64,000 nucleotides of DNA, taken from assembly GCA_030062745.1 (NCBI GenBank), contig CP099842.1:30914901-30978900 (forward strand), given 5' to 3'. The notes below the pieces were generated by a model. That model saw only the letters and a program-made list of their open reading frames with translations, ran no database searches and was not told where the DNA came from. Each line of letters begins with the position of its first letter. Position 1 is the first letter of the stretch. Origin of the DNA: Capitulum mitella. Lineage: Eukaryota > Arthropoda > Thecostraca > Pollicipedomorpha > Pollicipedidae. Positions 1-12,954 of the stretch are shown one piece after another. Made by a program: the position numbers and the translations under genes.

Positions 1-1313
1 ATGAACGATTTTCAATCAAAGCAAGAAAGGATTAAAATGTGCTAACGTTAATGGTGCTTACTAGCACCATCCTGCGTGTACAGCTCATCTTCACAGCGAA
101 CGGAACCAGAACAACTCTCGCCGATCGATGAGTCTAACTTTGAACGTGACGAGCATGGTACACAGCGCCAATGTTCCCATCTCTTTCGACAACAATAGCT
201 GCCAGCGCGTCCGGCTCGGTTCGCGGCAAGTCCTCACGGCGCGCACCTCGGGGACCGGATGCCCTTGGGCTATTTTCGGATTTCTGGCCACAAGGTGTTC
301 AGTCTGGCGTCGTGTGGCGGCCGCTCAGGGGGGATGGGGCTGGCAGGCGAGGGCCGGACAGCCGCACAGCCCCTCCCCCTCCTCCCGCGCCCGCCGCACG
401 GTTTGAGTCAAAACGCCTCGACCCTCCACCCTCCATCTGCGGCGGAGCCGACAACAATGGTGGCGAGAAAGGCTTGGGCGGCGCGCGGCTCGCTATAACG
501 CCGAAGATTAGATTCGGGCGTCGTCGATGCCGGTCAGCCGCGTGACCGGCTTTCAAGCAGGATCGTCGATTTCGACGGCCGGCCGAGGACGGTGGTCGCT
601 GAGCCGGCAAGTGCGGGCCCGACCACTTGACCGAGCCCAGCCGAGGTATGAGCGCGCCTCCAGGCACCGTAGACTCTGGCAGGGATCGGGAAATAGTGGG
701 AGCATCTTTTCCTTGGTCTTGGCAGGCAGAACGCTGCACAATGTTTTACGGCGCAGTCATGACAGTCAGCTCGCGCCCAGGACGTGGGACATGGTGTCGG
801 TCGGTTCGCCGCATCCGGGTCTGTTGCATGGATAACTTGACACTGGCCGCATTCGCGAGAATCTGAGAAACGGGACCAGCCACCGCCCGCTAATCACTGC
901 GCAACCCTCACGTCCTGCATACGTGCACAGCGCTAACCTCTCTATCAAACATCAAATTTCACGTGGGTGAGTTGTAAGAGAACACCGATTTGCAGTGCGC
1001 TTAGCTGTCTGCACACATCAAACTGATATACAGACCTAGAGAAATTGCGTAACGTGGAAAGCATGAAAGACATGAAACTCGGTAAACGGCCGCCTCCGCG
1101 ACATGGTCACGACGATCACCAATAGACGCTTATTGTGATGGGTGATGGGTGCATGGATTGCGCAGCAAATCACTAATGTTGGCGATGTCGAGATGTAATG
1201 ATGATAACAAAACGATTAGTACCAACAAAAAAATGAAAGTATTTCCATGGTCATTACAAATCTCTCAAACCGAACCGGGTCACAAATGAGTTCTGTTTTC
1301 GGCGACAGCTCAC
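1..1313 (-). other. Partial intron 6 of the PLCL-like gene
   Basis: Sequence downstream of the exon 6 donor. I looked for the next family segment (RYE-x-S and DGFTxYLL motifs) on the minus strand and did not see it. Positions 300-700 are GC-rich and open in several frames on both strands without a recognisable protein. The rest has no gene that I can support. Confidence 0.6.
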
Positions 1314-1377
1314 CCCTTGTTCTCCTTCAAGGAACAGGTGAAGATCCTCTACTGTCATGTATTCTTTATTGGAATGC
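1314..1377 (-). CDS. PLCL/PRIP-like gene, exon 6 (end of EF-hand region), last exon in window
   Basis: A 64-base exon. The acceptor tttatgctttgtttcag is strong, and the first base G completes AGG (Arg 268) with exon 5. It encodes HSNKEYMTVEDLHLFLEGEQ and then G before the donor GTGAGC, ending in phase 0 at residue 289. Vertebrate PLCL1 reads NKEYLDANDLMLFLEAEQGV here, so 13 of about 19 residues match directly. This peptide links the EF-hands to the catalytic-like X domain in the family. The exon is too short for ORF tracks and was found from the expected motif and phase. The next exon should start with a sequence like V-T-I-T-E; I could not find it in positions 1-1313, so the gene most likely continues off the left edge. 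Confidence 0.92.
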
Positions 1378-4070
1378 CTGAAACAAAGCATAAAACGGTC
1401 ATCAGAAAGCCCGTTTAATATATCTTACTTCAGGTGACTTCGAAACGTAAATCAGTTCTGCTGTGCCCAAATAACCCTTACGTGGTCAAAAACACCGAAC
1501 GTGATATAATATACCACATAAAAGCTCAAAACTTCACAGGTTTGAGAAAACATGTTCATCATGTACAGTTAAGTGCACAACAATTCACCAACAAACCACG
1601 ATGACGAACCACGATCAACAAACCACGATCACATGACAAAGTTAGAATATCACATAACAAAGTTTCTGAATCCCTGCATGCGCCTGACAAAAAAAAATGA
1701 TGGGATTAAGAAGGAAGGGAAGAAACTGAAAATGACGCACGGATAGATGGACAGGCGCAAATTTAATTTGTGCTGGGGACCGCTGGATCTGGAAAATGTC
1801 GCAGTTCCTTTAAATGTGGCATGTTCGGAAACATTTACAACATTCTGGTGCTTGATCATAGATTTATACCGTGATAACACAGTTACTAAATCGAACTAAA
1901 AACAGTAGCAGACAACGTCAACTGCCACCACGTGTCACAGCAAAGTCCTTCCCAAACAACTGCAAATATACACAAGGAACCGCCACCCATTACCACAACG
2001 AATCCCCCACCTGATATAACACACGTGGCAAGGTCCATCATCACGTCTCGGGTAGCCAGTACCACAAGTCGACCACGTCAATCTTTGTTTCCTGTTTGAA
2101 CTCAGTGACTCCACCCTCAACTTGGCAGCGTCAGCCCAAACAGATCACGTGGCGACGCTCTCGTTTTCAGTCCAGTCGTTCGTCCGGAGATGGGTGAACT
2201 GAGCTGAGACTAGGTTTGCCTTGGCTGGGTAGGCGGAAATCGCGTGACCGGCGGCAGTTTATGCATCCCGTCAGTGAGTTACGTCTTTGCAAAGGTTAGT
2301 GACCTCGTTAGTGAAGCGTCACACGGGGAGGACTGTTGTTTATTGAAATGTCCCGCGTGGAAGGCAATGCCTTCTTCATAATGAGACCCGCGTGAAGAAA
2401 AGGTCTGTTTAGAGGAGTCGCTCGGCGGAGAGTGCCCTGTTAAGTGACGCTCCTCATGCGCAGGGCAATTTCATGGTTGTGGACGGCATAGGACAGGCAG
2501 TGCGGTGGCCTTAGTAACCTGTTAGGTTTCTTTATATGAGCCCTGTTACATGAAATGACTGTAGTGCTGTATGCACAGCTGTATGAAAATAAATTCAATC
2601 TGAATGGGTCTAGCAGTACGATTGACTGAAAACGCTCTTTGGCACGTGGGTAAGGCTTTCCTATGAGAAGCTTTACATAATAAGAGTTGGTGTTTTTAGG
2701 TAAAATTTATTCTGCAAGGTAGGATCACACTAACATTTATGAGCCAAGAACGCTGGACCACGTTGGTCAGCTTCATGCCTCAGTCATAGATGCGAAATGT
2801 TTTCAGCAGCCATAAAATCAACAGTGACCTTCACTTCTACTCAAGTTTCCTCTATGTTTCCGCAAACTTTTTATGATTTTTATCCTCTGTTTTTCTTTCA
2901 CACCAGACAACCATGAAATCAATCATCTTAATGCAAAACCTTCAGCAGTCTTAACGAGGTTTTCTTCTTCGGGTAATGGCTTGAAGAAAAATGGCAAGCG
3001 CTTCTTTGGAGAGCGTGAAGGAGGTTCGTGCTCTCTTCCATAATGCGTCCCACGCTGAAGCTGATGTTCTCTTTAGATCGCCCTATCGCGCGAAACCTGA
3101 AGATCTCTTCAAAAAGCATCTCACCAAAAGCGACTGAGGCCAACACTTTCTTTAGCCTTGCGCTTCGCGGGTAAAGGTCAACAGGTTCCTTTCTGAATAG
3201 TGGACTCTAAGTTGCAACGCGGCAGGCAACATCTTAAGGGTATTACTTCCAGATAGCTTTCGATATGTTACGTAATTGCGGTTCCTTTCTTCGTCACATG
3301 TCATCAAGGTTACGTCAAAAAAACAGTGGTACGAAGCTCCGTCACGATGAATTCCCTAACTTAACTATAATGGCTAAACACCGTATTTGAAGTTATCCAT
3401 TTTGGAAGCTCTGCATGCAAGCTCATAAACTCTCTACAGACCAGGGAGTGTTTTTCGCAACACTCAGTTGACGCATGAACTGCTTGGAAATACATTTTCG
3501 CTGTTACATCAAAGTCTCTGACTTTTCCGTTTTTGCTCTTCATCCTCCCTTGTTATTATCAATCAAAACGACCCTTAAAATGTGTTATTTTCACAAAGCA
3601 AAAATCCAGAATCATTCGAGTAATACTGCTCCTACAATTCAAACAATCTTAGGCAGAAAATCGGCTAGGTATACACACCAAGGTGTTCCATCAGTTCTAT
3701 ACTGCTGATGTGCAACCGCCATGGGTTCCTCTTCCACTTTTGCCCCACATCAAAGGTTACCTTTTTTAAGCGGTTGCTCATGCTGACACAAAAGCAATCG
3801 TAAAAGTGACATTTCCAACCTAACCTCAACATTACTCAGCCCGTTAGTGACTCACGTGCAGTCCACGCACGACTGATTCATTGCCACGTTACTCACCGCG
3901 CATTCCGCCGTTGAAACATAACATCCAGTTCACCAAAAGTAGCGATGTAGAGTTGCTTTTGAACGTACAACAGATAGCAAAATAAAAGCCACCTGTACTT
4001 TTAAGGGGCATTTTTCATGTTCTTAGTCCACGCGCAGTCCCCAGTGTGACGAAAAAGCTGAACGGCTTAC
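1378..4070 (-). other. Intron 5 of the PLCL-like gene
   Basis: Intron of 2,693 bases between exons 5 and 6, GT-AG, phase 2. It is mostly AT-rich and unique-looking. A short cluster of accacgat repeats lies near 1590-1635. No other gene or mobile element is recognised. Confidence 0.8.
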
Positions 4071-4186
4071 CTGAGTAACAAGAAATAGATATCCGGACGC
4101 GTGGCGATTTCTTTGAACATGTCGATGAATTCCCTGCTGGTCAACATGCCACGCACGTCGCCATCTCCTCTTTGGTTGTCGTACTC
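4071..4186 (-). CDS. PLCL/PRIP-like gene, exon 5 (EF-hand region)
   Basis: Encodes residues 230-267 plus two bases of codon 268. It begins GAG TAC GAC after the acceptor gttgttgtcacgttccag and ends CTC AG before GTAAGC (phase 2). The peptide reads EYDNQRGDGDVRGMLTS and then REFIDMFKEIATRPDIYFLL. Vertebrate PLCL1 has EEEFCEAFCELCTRPEVYFLLV in this place, and the conserved TRP-[DE]-[VI]-YFLL signature of the second EF-hand pair is intact. An in-frame stop just upstream of the acceptor and another right after the donor make this frame open only within the exon, so ORF scanning misses it. The phase fits exon 4 (0) and exon 6 (2) exactly. Confidence 0.94.
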
Positions 4187-5189
4187 CTGGAACGTGACAA
4201 CAACCTCTTAGCTGCGACAAATTCGAAACGCAAGCTCAACCAGGCCGAGTTGAGCCGAAGCACGCGAGTGGAGAAATCACTTCGCGCAAGACAAGGTTTC
4301 GCTAGCTGGAAGAGCTTTTGTTTCATCGTAAACACAGTCCTCCATCCCTCCTGTTATGCTCCCGTAATCGCGAATAGAAAATTACCCAGTAATGTACCCC
4401 AAGCGAGAATCCTATCGCAATCCCGTCAGTTCAATAGAACAGCTGGCCAAGAGAACATCTAAACGGGGACTCCTGAATCGTGGTGCTACGACTGCGCACG
4501 ACTTTTGCGGAAATGTATGTAAAACATACATGTAGCGAAAATAAACAGTTTTCAAGATGTTCGTTCCATATTTGCTTTCAAGGCTTCGAGATTTAAATGT
4601 ACTGATACACCCAAAAGCATCAATTCCTACCTTTCTGTTTCTTTTTCTTCCCAGTCCCAGAGCCCTCTCGTAGTAGAACAACAATGCTAAAGGACACAAT
4701 TGTGAACTCAGCCTCCTTGACTGGTTTACGTTAAGGCCGTGGCCCTCTACTAAACAGCCAAACTCGTCGTCATTAAAGCGCACTTCTAGTAAAAGTCATT
4801 CTGAGGCCCCGTTTGAAACGCAAAAATGTCCCATTCCGCACGCCACTCCAGCCAAGAGTCATTGGTGGCTGCCAGACTGTCTGAAAGTTTTGTTCGTCGC
4901 GCACGGCTTCAGTGGTACTGCTCGATACCTTTCCCAGAAAGGTTCATATACCGGCCCCAGCCGACGTTAGAGGATGTTAATACATACAACCGTCGTCAGA
5001 AACAATTCGTGAATTGGCCCTCGCATGTCTCGCATGTCTCTCATGTCCCGCAATCTGTTCTCACCATGTCCGAGAGCAGAGATATAGAAAGATGAACAGA
5101 ATGATGAGTCACGGGCTGTCCTAGATGCATTCGACCGTCGCTTGTTGATCCGACGTTTTCGTCCGTTAACTGCGTACGCAGAGGATTAA

Positions 5190-6407
5190 CCCGCGCACGA
5201 CCGTCGGTCCGTCCCGAACATCAGCGACTGGGGGGAGGGCGGCAGTTGACTGCCCCCTCTAACTCACGAACGGTTGGTTGCACGATAAAAATAAGCATAC
5301 CGTTGGAAAGCCTGTGACGAGTAGAGCTCGAAACTGGTCTCATTTTTAGTTTTAGATAATATGTAAGCCAATTTACGCCCTATATATGTTTTCTCATAGC
5401 CGACTACATGAGACCGAGAAATGGCCTGAATCTCAAGGGCTGTGACTAATAACGCATAGGTAAAGGCACCAGCGCACAAGTAAATGTTCGCGGATGCCGA
5501 TACACGTCTAATTTCCCCAGATTTCTTCAACATATACGCCGAAACTTTGAGTTAAAGACACCGTAATTCTCCCGTCAGCCGGCAGTGTGCGCCGCTGCCG
5601 TATGCGGTACCAAATTGACGGGAACTAATTTTAGCGTTCCTTTATTTTCGCGAAAAAAGACGATCTATGCCAATTTTATTGATCTTTGTGGCTCTTGTGA
5701 TGGTTTATCATGCTTAAATTTTGGAAAATTTGATTAGTTGCCAATCTACAAAGCTGGCGGAGCTTTATTCGCGAGAGCCTGTTTATTTCCAAAATATGCT
5801 ACTGTTTCAAACTTTTTGAGGTTCCTGGTATTAATTATGTCAGTGCAAGCTAGTTCTGGCATTTTCTACCCATTCTGAGTAATTCATCGTCGATTTTGAC
5901 GTTGGTACATTTTGGCCCACTGCAGTTATTCTTGACCTGACCTCAGGTCAATCGCTGGAAGTCACTGATACTTTGCCCAATGACGGTAACCAGATGTCTG
6001 CTTCACTCTACACTAAAAATGTTATGGAATATTCCGTCAATTTCCGAAAAAACGGCGATATGTCTTAAAAATGGGCTTGACCTTAGGTCAATGACCCGGA
6101 AAATTCCGAAAAATCTGAGATAGCAGATTTGTTGCATCTATCACGATCACTAGTCCCTGAAAGTGTTATTGAGATATCTTGTTTTGCGAAAAAGTTAGAG
6201 GGCGCTAAACTTTTTTTGGCATATGTCTGTTTGACCTGACCTAGGTCAGGCACCTGACGTGACCTGAGGTCAAAATTTTGACACGAGACGTAAAATTGAT
6301 GGAGCAAAAGGCACACAAAGTTTCGTGACTCTGTGTTTGTTGATTCTCTCTCAATCCCAGAAAAACGTCAGGGGGGCAGTCAACTACCTCCCCCAGTCGG
6401 GGACGGG
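5190..6407. mobile_element. TTAA-flanked piggyBac-like MITE, family A
   Basis: A 1,218-bp non-autonomous element bounded by TTAA at 5186-5189 and 6408-6411. Termini are CCCG and CGGG. Subterminal inverted sequences match (GACTGGGGGGAGG and GGCAGTTGACTGCCCCC at the left; the complement at 6371-6400). A TTAA duplication plus CCC termini is typical of piggyBac elements. The interior codes for nothing recognisable but holds several TGACCT/AGGTCA half-sites in everted pairs near 5935, 6072 and 6229-6272. Confidence 0.75.
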
Positions 6408-8072
6408 TTAAGACGCGAACGCATTAGGGCATGTGGACTTACGAGGAAATTTCATCTGAATTTAGAGAAGGCATGTCCGGAATTTAACGTCATTCCAAAT
6501 GCCACATCCTCAGAATGTAACATTGAGAAACGGACTACGCATAATTACTTCATTTTGGCCCGTCCATCGATGTTCTAAATACTTGTGAACGGGTTGAAAC
6601 ACGACGATAAGACGTGATTATTATTAGTATAAATAACATTTCACAACACTACTGAAGGATGGATGTTAAAGGAAGCAATAATAAATGTTGGCGCAAATAT
6701 AAATTGAAGGCACTTACCAGAACTCGGGATGATTATGGAAACAATGGTCAGGATTCAGGACGATAAACTAACATATATTGTTCCATCGTCCGCCAGAAAT
6801 CCAACTAGTGTCTGCGTCTCTGCAAAACCTAGCATCGGCTAGATACTTCCAATTTATGATTTCGGAAGCAGCTGCTGGTTGTATCCACTGCAATCGATCC
6901 CGGGCTCAAGCAGCACCGCGCGGCGCTATCCCGAGAGCATTCGGTGGTGAGGGCCCCACTGCTGGTATGTCACGTGGTCCGCGGGTAACGCGGCAGCGAA
7001 GCGGGATCGCCCTCATCGCGGGCGCGGTCCGCCCGTCCTGTCGCTATGGCAACGGTTGCTGCCTGCTGAGACACGGCCTGGCCAGGAGAGATGACGTCAG
7101 CGCTCTCGCAGCCGTGCAGTTTGACCTGGCTGCTACTGGCAGGACGCACGACAATCCCACGAGGCACCTCTTCACGAACCCCCTTGTTTTCAACGATCTT
7201 AACGAATCTCTCGTCTCCAGGCGTACAGCCTCACGGCCAGCGGGCCAGCCCGATGACAAAAGTCGTACCGCCACAACGTCGGAGCCCCGTTGACGCCGGG
7301 TCACGGTGAACGTCTCATCACCGTGTCTGCGCCGCCGCCGCCGCGAGACCGGAACAGCTGATGCACGCCGCTGTCGACAGCGCACGAGGAGGCCAACATG
7401 GCACAGCACGACCGGCCTTGACGCGTGACCCGGCGCCCACTTCAGGTCCACGCCCGGCGGCGGCGCCGCGTTCGTGGAAGACCGCATGGAGATCGATGGC
7501 AGCTGACTCAATCCCGCCCTGGAATGCCCTAATAAAACCGAATCAGCCGATACTGAACACGCCGTGAAGTTCAGGGCTGATGAATTGTTTGGTCAGTCTG
7601 GCGTCGGTTTTGAATATGCGAAACACGACCAAGCTTGACGAAATTCGTGCAGGAAGTTCCCAATTTTTCCGGTCGGAATCGTTGAAATTTATTGATATCG
7701 CACGTGCGTTCGGTGGATGCTCCTGAACGACATTGTCCAAACCAGCTGAAAGTATGTAAATACATGCAACCGGGAAGAAGCACACGTATATCGTTTAGGT
7801 TAATAAAACGCAGAATTCTTGGCAAAGTCTAAGAAAAGGACCGACATAATTTCCTGCGTCCTTGTCACAGGTCGAATATGCTTTTCAACCAGGGCATGCG
7901 TTAGGCGAAGAACAGGATTTTGACCATGGCCCACTCAGTACCTATGTATGTGACGTGAGGCCCGCGGCAATAGCGAAAGTAAGAGCGATCTTTATCATTT
8001 AACTGCCCCGAAGTCAGTATCATTCATTGTCCTGGAAAAACCCAACTGGGCAGGAATCGACGGCAAATGATG

Positions 8073-8075
<3 letters not shown>

Positions 8076-8147
<72 letters not shown>

Positions 8148-8204
8148 TACAGATAATTTGTGCTCATTTAACTAAATTTTTCATTAATATATATGCATAT
8201 ATAT

Positions 8205-8255
<51 letters not shown>
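8076..8255. repeat. (TA)n microsatellite pair
   Basis: Two long TA runs (8076-8143 and about 8213-8255) separated by about 70 bases of AT-rich sequence with a short CACACA. Plus-strand frames here translate to IYIYIY only. Confidence 0.95.
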
Positions 8256-8262
<7 letters not shown>

Positions 8263-9468
8263 ACTTAAGTTAAAGAAGCGTAAATTACTTGGTTCATTTC
8301 TAAGCCAGTCTTATTTTCGTATGCATAGTCAAACCTTTTGGACTTCAGCAAACAGATACTCGGCTTATAGCAAAACATGTTAACAAAATCTTGTTTGTCT
8401 TTACATTAGTGTAGATGAAAGAAAACCAACAGACCATTTGATACTGCACTGTAAGCAGCCACTTTCAATCCGAAGCCTTATTTCGTGACTAATCAGTGAA
8501 ACAACCGAACCCAAAAGCATTATTTTGAATAGGGAATAACTAGCGTGAAGAGGACGTTTTTCTCCCCTCATCTTTTTTTTACCTTTGTCTCCGCATATCG
8601 GAGCGGGGAAACACAGCTGTCCAGCCTCCATCAAAGTTCCTAGCAAAACCTTGAGCGTGACGTCAGCAACGGCGCGCCGCATTTAACATGGAAGGAACTG
8701 GGAAAATATGCCATCCTGGGATGAGTTCAGGCGTTTTTTCAACATGTGAGCCGATAAAAAGGAACTCAGTATCATACCAGAAGCATGGTCTGTTTAAATC
8801 TGGAACTGGAGTCAATTTGACAAAGGAGAGTTTCGTATTCCTTTAGACGGGTATTTTCTGGAACCTTAGCTATCAGGCAATAAGGGTCATTTGCAGCAAA
8901 ACTCCCGGCAACTGCGAGACATTATCACCCTTATTAATAACTCCGTATCGCACAGTGGCGGCGCAGACGCAGTGTGACGTCTATGATGTGTTCGGATGCC
9001 TGGGAGGCTGGGTGGAGCACATTACTAGGTATATAGCCGAGGCGAGGTAGCCGCTATAGAGAAGCCGCAGTGACTTACAGCACAGAGATGGCTCTGGAAT
9101 GTCGCGTCGCACAGCGGGCGGCCGGCGCGCGAATGAATGGCATGAGTGCAGCGAATGCGCGGCATCAGTGGGACGGCGCCCACCAATGGACGGTGGCCGG
9201 CGCCCGGCACCTGAGCGACAGCGCTCGGCACCCGATGACGGCAGGCGCACGGCAGCAGAGGATTACCAGCGCACTTCACCAGCAGGATATCCCGGCAGAA
9301 TCATGGCACGCAACACAATGTATACATCTTAGCCTAAATGCACGCCATGCCATGCCAGCCAATACGACAGATCAGCACCCATCTGACCTAAATCTGCGCT
9401 CTTTTAAACAAATTCAAACGTACATACCGATGCCCATTGAGCTCAGTAGTATATTCTTACCTCTTTAA

Positions 9469-10674
9469 CCCTATTCCCTGAGGGCTTAACGGCTAGTCAT
9501 TTCCCGGCAGGGTTTGGAATTCGGTCCCCGCTAAGACCTCGAGAACTTGACATCCGATTCCATCGCAGTAAACGACAATCGATCCGCACGACGTAAACTA
9601 CTCTTTTATCTAAAAACGTTTCAAAATCCTCAAAACGGTGAATACAAAAGGGCAGCTAAGTCAGAATGGAAGATATAATTTACTTGTTGTAACTCCACTG
9701 TTTATGGACCGATTTTAATGCAATTGGCATGAGTCGAGAACATATCGACAAGACTTTTCCATTCAGCCCATGCGCCTGGAATTCCGAGAAAATTCATTCA
9801 TATGCGTTCACACACAGAGGCGTTCATAGAATTCGGCGAACTGGAGCAATACATTGCTTTGTTTCATTAACATAAAGGTCAAACATTTTTTAACTTTTGC
9901 TAGTCATGATATACTTTAAAAATACAAATCATATTACAATGCATGTATAACGTTGGCACAGGCGGCGCCAGGGGCAAGAAAAGGGACAAGCTGTCATGGC
10001 CACATGTTCTTCAGGTCAGCTTACAACCTTTGACCTTCATTGGCCTCAGCCGACCTAAGAGTCACATGTTATGACCTTGAGTTTATTTCAAAGTGTTTGA
10101 AAATGTTTCGAATCATCCGAATTTACCGTATTTCTAAAATTCTTGTTCAAAGCCGTCGTGACGTATGGTATGTGCACGGACAAAGGGTATGCTCAAGGAC
10201 ATTTTGGGTCATAGCTCCATGACCCGACCTAATGTCAATCTGAAACTTTTTACAAAGGTGAATGGCAACTTTTAAAGCCATATATGTTCTGGACTTTATA
10301 TCTGGAAAATGAGCGTCAAAAATACCATTGTAAAACCAATTTTTAACAGTGGCGTTGACCTGGCCTTGTAAACTGACTTCAGACCAACAAAAGTATTTTC
10401 TGATGTTTGACCAGGCAGTTAACTATTCACTCACATAGAGTTTCAAGTCCTATCTAAAAACTCTCTTTTTGTAAACCATTTTTGTGTTGCCTTCAGCAGT
10501 GATAAAAATGGCCTGAGGTGCCTCTCATAAACTTAAAGTTTCAAAAAGTGACCACAATACTTAGAAAAATAGGCAGGAAAAGGCACCAAGTTTCGCAAAG
10601 CTGCCTCGAAAACTCTGGAATTGGCGAACAAAAAGTGGAGGGAGATTCAACCCATTCCCCTTTCGGGAATAGAA
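9469..10674. mobile_element. TTAA-flanked piggyBac-like MITE, family B copy 1
   Basis: A 1,206-bp element flanked by TTAA (9465-9468 and 10675-10678). It starts CCCTATTCCC and ends GGGAATAGAA, nearly the inverse. The whole interior aligns by eye with the copy at 11745-12954, at lower conservation, which marks it as the older copy. It carries no transposase. Confidence 0.8.
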
Positions 10675-11744
10675 TTAAATTCTACGTTATTCCCTCGAAA
10701 CTTCTTGGCAAAAAACAAAAATCAGAACACAGAAATGAAAAAAATAAAGAGAATGAAACGCCGACCCGTCCCTTGAATGTGGAAAGTTCTGGCATCTGCT
10801 GTATGGTAAAAACGTAACAGAACCGGGGCCTTTAATACGGAAGCTATAACAAAAAAGAACTATCCAACGGAAGACGAACCTATCAGTCAGGTAACTCTGT
10901 TACTTATACACGTGGTCTTCCTTGACAAGTCGGCACTGTTAGTAAGTAATAAGCGTGTTTACCGCTTATTCCTTACATTACTTATCGCATTTTAGTATAT
11001 TTACATATATTTATATAAGCTATATATAAATATGTGTTTATATGCAATATATATATTATTTGTATTAATTATATTACTTACTGCTTATTACTTACAACGA
11101 AGCACACATTTACGCGCAACTTTCTGTGATCCCTAGTTATGAACGCAGCCGCCAGAAGGCGACCGCAGCAGGTTGTTTCTCCTGGTTTAATCCATTTTTA
11201 ATACGACGAAGGAGACCCCGGCATGTGGCGAAAAGTTATGCCGATGCAAGCCGGGCAGACCAGACTGTGACAGCTGGTGTGTGCTGCTCATTTCAGTGTC
11301 AGGTTCACCGCAGCTGCACGGGCCGCACGGCAAGCGGCGGCAACACCAAGATTAGCACGTAAGCGGCGGGAGCACCTACTGGAGCGTGACACCAGTACTA
11401 GGAAGCAGTCGGCACCAGGACTCTCCGCCTTCCAAACCAGGACCATATAACTGCAGGTCCATAAAAGAAATTCTCAGGCTCAGCTAACAGTCTCAGTTTT
11501 GCAGATGATACCTAAGATGCTTTTATTCAGCACAAAATGCTAATGGAGACAAAATATTTGTTTTAGAACGCGTCTTACCAAGACGACTAACTTATGAGGT
11601 AAAATAGATAGCAACTGCACCATTTCAACGATAACAAGGTTTTAGGTTTCAGTGTGAGCATTGTAAAACCAAAACTCACACTTTGATGATGAAAATGCGC
11701 GAAGATGATACTCAGATGAATACAATGAATTGCATTATGCTTAA

Positions 11745-12954
11745 CCCTATTCCCGGAGGGCTATACGGTATGGCCAATTCCCGGCAGGGGGGGGGCGGAT
11801 TCGGCCCCCCCCCCCTGAGATCTCGAGAACTACTTATCCGATTTCATCGCAACAAACGGCAATCGATTTGCCGTAACGTGAACTACACTTTTATAAAAAT
11901 AAATTTTCAAAATTTTGAAATTTGTGGATACAGGGGGGCAAAAATGTCAAAATGGGGGGTACTTTTTGACTTCTTATAACTCCGTTGTTTATTGACCGAT
12001 TTCGATGAAACTGGCATGAATCGAGAGATTATGGATAGGGCTTTTACCATGGGTATGCAAATCTGAAATTTTGAGAAAATTCATGGGCGTTCACAGGGTT
12101 TCAAAAATAGGGGGATTAGTTTTCTAATAACGGAATGAACAAAAGAGGCCAAAACACTTTTTTGGCTTCTGCTAGTCATGTTATCCTAAAGAAGTACAAA
12201 TCGCATTACAATGTTTGTATAATGTTAGCATAGGCGGTGCCAGGGACATAAAAAAGGGGGAACTGTCATGGTCACACGTTCTTCAGATCAACTTGTGACC
12301 TTTGACCTTAAATGACCTCCAGTGACCTTGGGGTCACTTGGAATGATGTCGTGTGCATTCAATATTATCTGTAAACGTTTTTAATCGACTGAATTCACTC
12401 TATTCCAAAAAATTCATTTTTTGGCTTTGCGATATACGATACGCGCACTGACATTTTAGGTCATAGCTCCGTGACCCGACCTGATATCAAGCTGAAACTT
12501 GGTACACAAGTAGAGGGCACCTTTCTACGTCATACATATTCCGGGTTTGGCATTTGAAAAAAACGGCGCCGAAATTATTGCGAAAAAAGCAAATTTTGAC
12601 TTTTGACCTTGACCTGACCTTGTAAAATGACCTCAGATAAACAAAATTACATATGCACATTGCCCAACTATTTAGCTATACATTCATATAAAGTTTTAAG
12701 TTGTATCTTAAAAACTCTGTTTTTGGCAGACATTTTCCTTTTACCCTCAACATGGCCAAAAATGGCATGAGGTGCCTCCCAAAAACGTTGCCTGGCTCCG
12801 CCCCTGAGCAAAATAGAATTTCGAAAATCACGGCGCGTAGAAGGAATAGCTAGGAAAAGTCACCAAGTTTCGTGAAGCTGCGTTAAAAAGCCTGGAATTG
12901 GCAAGCAAAAAACCCGAGGGGGGGCGGATTCCGCCCCCCCTGCCGGGAATAGGG
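11745..12954. mobile_element. TTAA-flanked piggyBac-like MITE, family B copy 2
   Basis: A 1,210-bp element with perfect TTAA duplications (11741-11744 and 12955-12958) and inverted termini CCCTATTCCCGG / CCGGGAATAGGG. Next to each terminus is a run of G or C. The interior holds a perfect DR1-type motif TGACCTTTGACCT at 12296-12308 and several more TGACCT half-sites at 12310-12345 and 12595-12645. No coding capacity is recognised. Confidence 0.85.

Noticed and set aside
5930..6275. Possible ecdysone response elements in the MITE interior
   Set aside because: The AGGTCA pairs are everted (TGACCT-n-AGGTCA), not the inverted AGGTCA-n-TGACCT form of classical sites.
8027..8263. Open frame of 78 codons across the TA microsatellites
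   Set aside because: Translation is an IYIY repeat from simple sequence; not a gene.
9070..9470. 132-codon plus-strand frame with repeated AGAR/ARH words
   Set aside because: Comes from degenerate GGCGC repeats; no domain and no splice context.
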